A stretch of DNA of 64,000 nucleotides from Henckelia pumila (Eukaryota > Streptophyta > Magnoliopsida > Lamiales > Gesneriaceae), in NCBI RefSeq assembly GCF_033568475.1, contig NC_133120.1, positions 96,738,151-96,802,150 of the forward strand, read 5' to 3'. Below, piece after piece: positions 58,684 to 64,000 of this stretch (position 1 is the first letter of the stretch; each line of letters opens with the position of its first letter). The notes beneath the pieces were generated by a model that made no database searches, was not told the DNA's origin, and saw only the letters and a list, made by a program, of their open reading frames with translations. A program made the translations under genes and the position numbers.

Positions 58684-61600
58684 CTACTTCTTAGCGACTG
58701 GAATTTTCTTAGTTGCTGCAGGAGTCGAACCTCGAGGAGTAGTTCTTTCAGCAATTCTCTTCTGGCGCTCAAGCAACAATTCTTCCTTTCTTCTGCGCTC
58801 CTCTTCCTCCTGCAAGGAAAAAAATGCATCTTACGCAATGCCAAACGATAATAATGGAATGCTAAAAAAATAAAAATAATAATAATAATAATGTAGAATG
58901 ATAAATAACAGTCAAATCATGTCAAAAATGCATGGTTGCCATACCTTTTCAAGCTTGCTCTTTTGAACCGCTGATCTATTCATGGAAGATGTTTTCTTGC
59001 TCTTGGATAAAGGGTCAGTCCTGCTCTTAACAAGAGATCCCGACAAAGCTTTAGGATATTTTGCTGGGGAGCTTAAAGTCTTCTTGCCATTGGTGCTCTT
59101 ACCATTAGCAGGAAGTCCATTTCCCTTGTGACCATTGGCTTCAACGGTTGGAGATTTTTTCTCAGCTTCAGTGAAAGAAACTGCAAGTTGATAATCCATT
59201 TCTGGAGTCCAGGATGCCCCCGTTGAGTCCTGTGACTCCCTAACAAGAACCATAGAAAGGTCATCAGGCTCAATGGACTTAGATGTTTCAAGCCGGGAAA
59301 TATTTGAATCTCCGTTTCCGGGACGTGTTGATTTTTCAACATCTGGAACCATGCTAATATCAGTTTTCCAGTCAGAAGCATAAGGTTCATCAACTGCTGA
59401 TCTAGACTGTATCATGAAGGAATCATCAACCATGGGAGTTTTTACAGCTGTTTCTTTTTGAACGAATCCCCCTTCAAATGGTGCAGTGACATGATAATCA
59501 AATTCTACTCGTTTAATGCCACTTGTTCTTGAAACTTGGGACAAATTTGCAACGAACCAATCTTCGCCTTTATGGTTTTTCAGAACAGATGATTCAGCAG
59601 CAAAATCTGCGGGAGTTCCCAGTTGACTTGTTCTTGATTCCTCTGATTGCCGTGAAAACAAAGCACTCTCATCTTGAGAAACAGCTTTCTTTATACCAGG
59701 CCGAATATTTTCACCGTTCATAAAATCTGACATGTCTGTTCCACCACCATAGCCACCACCTCGCTGAATGGCAAGAACAGAATCATCAGCATTCAAAGGT
59801 TGTTTCTTGATTTTCTCGGATTCGAAGTCTAAAGGTGCACCATTAGAAGTTGGCTCCTCGTGACTCATCAGAAGATTCTGAAAAGCATCCCAAGTACTAC
59901 TCACATTCCCTCCAGAAATATTAGCATCAAACCCGCTTTCTGGAATTTGTTCATCATAACCGTTCGATCCATTCTGCACATGGATTCCCCGTTGCCCTTT
60001 ATTTTTACGCGCTTTTGCAAGTGCATTGTCTACCCCCTCTCTAATTGAATCTTCATCAAATGGAAAAGCCCCTCCCAATGAACCATCCGATATTTCATTC
60101 TCCTCTCCATTGTGCCTCTGGGAAGTTATGTAATTTATGTTCCGGATAACGACTGTTTTGGAGGACTTTTTTTTGTTTTTTTTCACATATCCTTGCCCCT
60201 TGGAAGAATGCTTCTTGTCACTCTCTTTAACCTCTTCGGAATCAGTCCCAGAATAGGAGTCACTAGATTCAGTTTGTTCATCCTCTTCAGATGTATCAGT
60301 CCCTTTTGTATCCACAGATTTCTCTTTCTTATGTGATTTCCTGTTTTTACTATCTTTCGATTGTGGAACAATTCCACCAGGAGATGGCCATCCCATTTGC
60401 CCTGGATAATATGGCTGCATCCCTGGAAAAGGATAACCCTGGAAGTTGTACATATATTGTGGAATCTGGTTCATCCATTGTAATTGCGGCTGAGGAGTCT
60501 GCTCTGGTGCAGGCAAATTAATCGCTGTGGGAGAAAAATTTAGAGATTTAAGACATACCAATTGTGCCAGTAGGGTCCAAATAATATGGTGTTTGATCAC
60601 AATGTTATTATAAAACTTTCCACATAAAAATCAAGAATCAAAACATATAAATCTAGAAAAAGAAACAATGATTTGAGTAATAATAAATATTTAAGAGATT
60701 GAGAGAGAACCATCTCAAACTAAGCATTATCAGACAAAAACATCCAGTCAAGAATTCGAACAAACAAAAAGAAACAAAGTAAAAAGTACCTTTGCTTCCA
60801 TCTGAAATTGGAGTGGACGCCAAATCAGATAGAGATTCAGACAAGCCAGTGGAAATACCATTGCCGTGAATATTTTCACCTGCGAGCAAAATTCCAGGAG
60901 CTCCCACGTAAGAGAACTCAGTTGCAGCAGATGCTTGCATTGCTGCTAATTCATCCACCCATTGGTCATCTGAATGCTTCTGCTTATATAGCTCCTTAAA
61001 ATCAAGGCATGCTTCTCTATATAAAGAAAATTTTTGATAATAAAGACACAGATTTGTTCAAAAATCTGCCTAAAACAATATAAGATCATGCTCATTAAAA
61101 ACGGCTCAATAATTTTACTATTCAAGAAATCATTCTTATTGAGGAAAATATTTGAAAGATTAAAGAAATCAATATCCTAGCCTAGCATTTAGATTCTTAT
61201 ATTTGGGTCAGACTACCAAGTCAATGACACATGAACTTTGTTCCACAATGTAAATCATGCAGAGAAACAAAACATATTAGTGGAACAAGCGATATAATTT
61301 AAACAATTATTGATAAAGATTACAAAAACTAAGCATTATTTTTCCTTCGGCAAAGAATTTGAAATGGAAAGACCAAAATAAAAACAAAAAAACCAAAATA
61401 AAAACATGAATATTGTAAGCAAATAAGAAAGTTTTGAAGCATATCTCTAAGTGCACACGCATGCCCACACACACAAAAAAGGAAGATCAACAAAAGTTCA
61501 CCTAAAACGTGTGGCTCCAAATGTGTCTGCAAAGAAAATGAGGTCATCAATGGTGTCCATTTCATATCCTGCCACAACTGCACGAGCATAAGCCATGGCT

Positions 61601-63099
61601 TGCTCTTTCTGGAGTAATCCTTTTCGAGTATCCATAACACGTTGAAGGCGAACCCTACCCAGAACAACACCTCATTGATTCAGATAACAGAGCTATAAAA
61701 TACAGTGGTGATGCACTACATTTGACAAGTGACAGATCAGGTACCTGGAATTTTCTTCTGGCGCAGCCCCATCAAGTCCTTCTTCAGAGGATGACTAGAA
61801 AAACCACAAGGAAATATATGGTGTCAGGGGGAAAAGTAACAACGATAATCTGAACTACTAACCACTTATTGGCATAAAAAAATTTACCTTCAAGGAATTG
61901 ACCAACTTCTTCGTGATCCCATCAGCTGCCGCTAAACTTCCTAGTGATAAAAGAATAATCTTGGTGATAATCCAACACTAGACACACGGTATAAATAAAG
62001 AAAAATCGACATCAGACTTGAAGACTGGTAAAATTGTTTGCCAAGTGTGAAATACCACCGAACTAGAAACCATGCAACATGTTTTAGGTTCAATTTTTGC
62101 AGTTTCATGTAATAGGGAACATAAACTTCATATCAGGCCCATATTTTCTCACAAAGGGAAATAGCGGAGTGTTCACCAATTTGCAAGTATACCATATACT
62201 TTCAATGAGTAAATTCCCCAACTTACCTTCCCCTGGATGTTCTGTCACCTCCTTCTTAAGAACTTCATTAGATTGAATTGCACTTTCAATCTGTGAAATT
62301 TCTCGTTCTATTCGAACAACCGCTTCAAGAATTTCAGGTGTACTCACAAAGCGCACAAATCTGCCATGAAAAGGAAAAGAAGTAAGTTTGTGTTAATAAA
62401 TTCAGTTTTCTTTAAGATGTATTATAAAACCTCTCATAAAACTCATTGAAGAATCTGATCCGAACCCAAGAAGTGACTTCCTATGATTTGGATCTCAAAT
62501 TTCATATTCAGCATTTGTGATTTAGTCAACGAGAGATGGTTACCTACTTAAGTACTAAAATCTATCACCACTTTCAACCACATCTATTGCGATTATTCGG
62601 AAACCATATAACAATCCACAGCAGCAGCAACAGCAACATATTTTTTTATATTGCATCAACATCAGGAAAAAGATCTGCTTGAGTGAGGTTCAAAATCTCA
62701 GAAACCAATCGACATCGTGTTAAATTTACCTCTGAAATGTGGCTTTGGTGAACCATGAATCATCATCAGCAGCAGGTGGAAGAAGTTTTATCGAATACCC
62801 ACCTTTTGAAATCTGATCTTTAGCATATTTCAAGTGAGAGATAAATGGTTCCACAAGCCCAGATGCAATTTTCTCACTTTTCTTCCCAGAAAACACCACA
62901 AGATCGCATCTTTTGTCCAATTTCATCAAATCCCACATCAAAAAAGCAAACAAATAATCAAAATTTCACCCAAAGAACTGAAATAAACAAAACATTTCAC
63001 GATATTTTCACCAAATAAGGCAGCAATAAAAGTGCACCTTGTTCTTGTGGGCGTGAGCTGAAACAGTGCATAGTCTAGAAGGGTCTCCGAATCCATCAT
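58684..63099 (-). CDS. COP1-interacting protein 7-like nuclear protein
   Basis: Relative of Arabidopsis CIP7 and of the COP1-interacting protein-related At1g72410/At1g17360; CIP7 is a nuclear positive regulator of light-induced genes that binds the COP1 ligase. Nine exons, minus strand: 63038-63099, 62730-62909, 62227-62360, 61888-61940, 61745-61794, 61502-61654, 60790-61016, 58945-60524 and 58684-58809. They total 2565 nt (854 residues plus TAG), and all phases close. The conserved N-terminus is [20 protein letters not shown], then [40 protein letters not shown] and [20 protein letters not shown]. The long exon 8 is low-complexity and acidic/Ser-rich. The C-terminus is a charged coiled coil ([19 protein letters not shown]). 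Two adjacent in-frame ATGs (63099 and 63096) precede [10 protein letters not shown]; the second matches the CIP7 start. The length fits a mid-sized member of the family. Confidence 0.9.
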
Positions 63100-64000
63100 A
63101 CTCCACTCACAACCAAGAAAGATGGCGAATGAATGAACTTCCCAAGATTGTAATATGTCACGAGTACGAGTTCATTGAATGACACATTTACAAACTTTTC
63201 GAAGTCTTAACTGTATATGAGAAAAAGCCAGCGAGAATTGATGCAGCAGCCCACATGGGAACTGTGTGTTAAACTGGTGAAAGAGAAGGCGATGGAGTTG
63301 GAAATTGGATTGAAGGGTTTGAGTGAAGGAGCAGTTTTCTTGATTAGATTTAGGTGATACGGGAATGGGGCCCAATCTTCACGTTGTCCCCATCTCCCTC
63401 CCTCCATTATTTTGCAATTACTGATTAATTTGGTTTTGAGATCGAACTGTTTCGACAAGGACGATTGAGCTTCATCTCAAAGGGAAAATAAATTTAATAT
63501 TTATAATTATAATTTACTTCAGGAAATTTTTGGCAATATTTTGTTTATATTCTTCAAATTTCATAAAATTAACTATCAAATATATATTGGATTTTTTTTT
63601 TCTTAGGCCACTGTCTATACATGAGTATGTTTTTTTGTGAGACTCACTCGTATTCGTACTTACAATAAAAAGTAATATTTTTAACATAAAAAATATTACT
63701 TCTTTTATGGATGACCCAAATATTAAATTAGTCTACCACAACATCGTTTTTTCACTATAGTTATTGAGATATTTATAATATTTGAAATATAATGGCAGAA
63801 TCACATTTTATCTGAAAACATGTCAAATTGCTTTTAAGTGTTGAATTAAACAAAAAAAAATGACATTGTAACATGTAGTGTCACGACTAATAATTAGAGA
63901 AACTGATGAAAAGGAAACACATCCTAGATGTGTAAAGATATGATGCAGAACTACAAATGACCAAAATGAAACAAGAAAATGATGATGGTGATAGAAAATG
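63100..64000. other. Upstream region of the CIP7-like gene and AT-rich flank
   Basis: 63100-63460 should hold the 5' UTR and promoter of the CIP7-like gene. Beyond that the DNA is AT-rich. A stretch around 63632-63722 (GTGAGACTCACTCG, then a TTATGGATGACCCAAATA block) resembles a dispersed repeat, but its ends are not visible. No gene is recognised up to the edge. Confidence 0.4.

Noticed and set aside
1-64000. tRNA, rRNA or known snRNA genes
   Set aside because: I looked for tRNA-like box A/box B patterns and conserved RNA motifs by eye and found none convincing; a covariance-model scan would be needed to exclude small RNAs.

Overview
This is nuclear DNA of a flowering plant, almost certainly a eudicot and possibly an asterid. 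Genes have many short AT-rich introns with GT/AG borders, intergenic DNA is very AT-rich, and the proteins are plant types: Mediator subunit MED16/SFR6, an AIRP2-type RING ligase, a COP1-interacting protein 7 relative and an At4g04980-like proline-rich protein. The repeats are also plant types (Copia LTR element, Tourist-like MITEs, a small Helitron). The species cannot be fixed from the sequence. Splice sites were assigned by hand from GT/AG signals, phase closure and remembered homologues.

Layout. 1-1675 (minus): 5' part of a DUF300/TMEM184 (LAZ1-like) membrane protein that runs off the left edge. 3246-5394 (minus): AIRP2-like RING E3 ligase. 6650-7085 (minus): relic of a LINE RNase H domain. 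8279-18446 (minus): complete 16-exon MED16, with a Tourist-like MITE in its largest intron. 18450-30300: gene-poor and repeat-rich, holding nested MITEs, a 117-bp tandem duplication, a broken but fairly young Copia fossil (21197-24700, TSD TTGTC), a 239-bp Helitron-like element and a CCGGTT-rich TIR element. 30335-33405 (plus): receptor-like cytoplasmic kinase. 34523-42047 (minus): three epoxide-hydrolase-type alpha/beta hydrolases in tandem; two are intact near-copies and the third has lost its in-frame start. 42367-44733: a second Tourist-like MITE, then a long fold-back element with a second CCGGTT-rich element inserted in one arm. 44887-51433 (plus): 18-exon SF3B2, whose start codon lies only about 150 bp from the fold-back element. 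52501-56392 (minus): At4g04980-like proline-rich coiled-coil protein. 58684-63099 (minus): COP1-interacting protein 7-like protein.

The genes are mostly unrelated housekeeping and regulatory genes (transcription, splicing, ubiquitination, signalling). Only the hydrolases form a functional cluster, made by local duplication. I found no plausible new multigene system. The most unusual points are the start-codon loss in the third hydrolase, the nested fold-back element beside an essential splicing gene, a likely GC-AG intron with an in-frame 27-residue triplication in the At4g04980-like gene, and a perfect palindrome around the TATA box of the Copia LTR.
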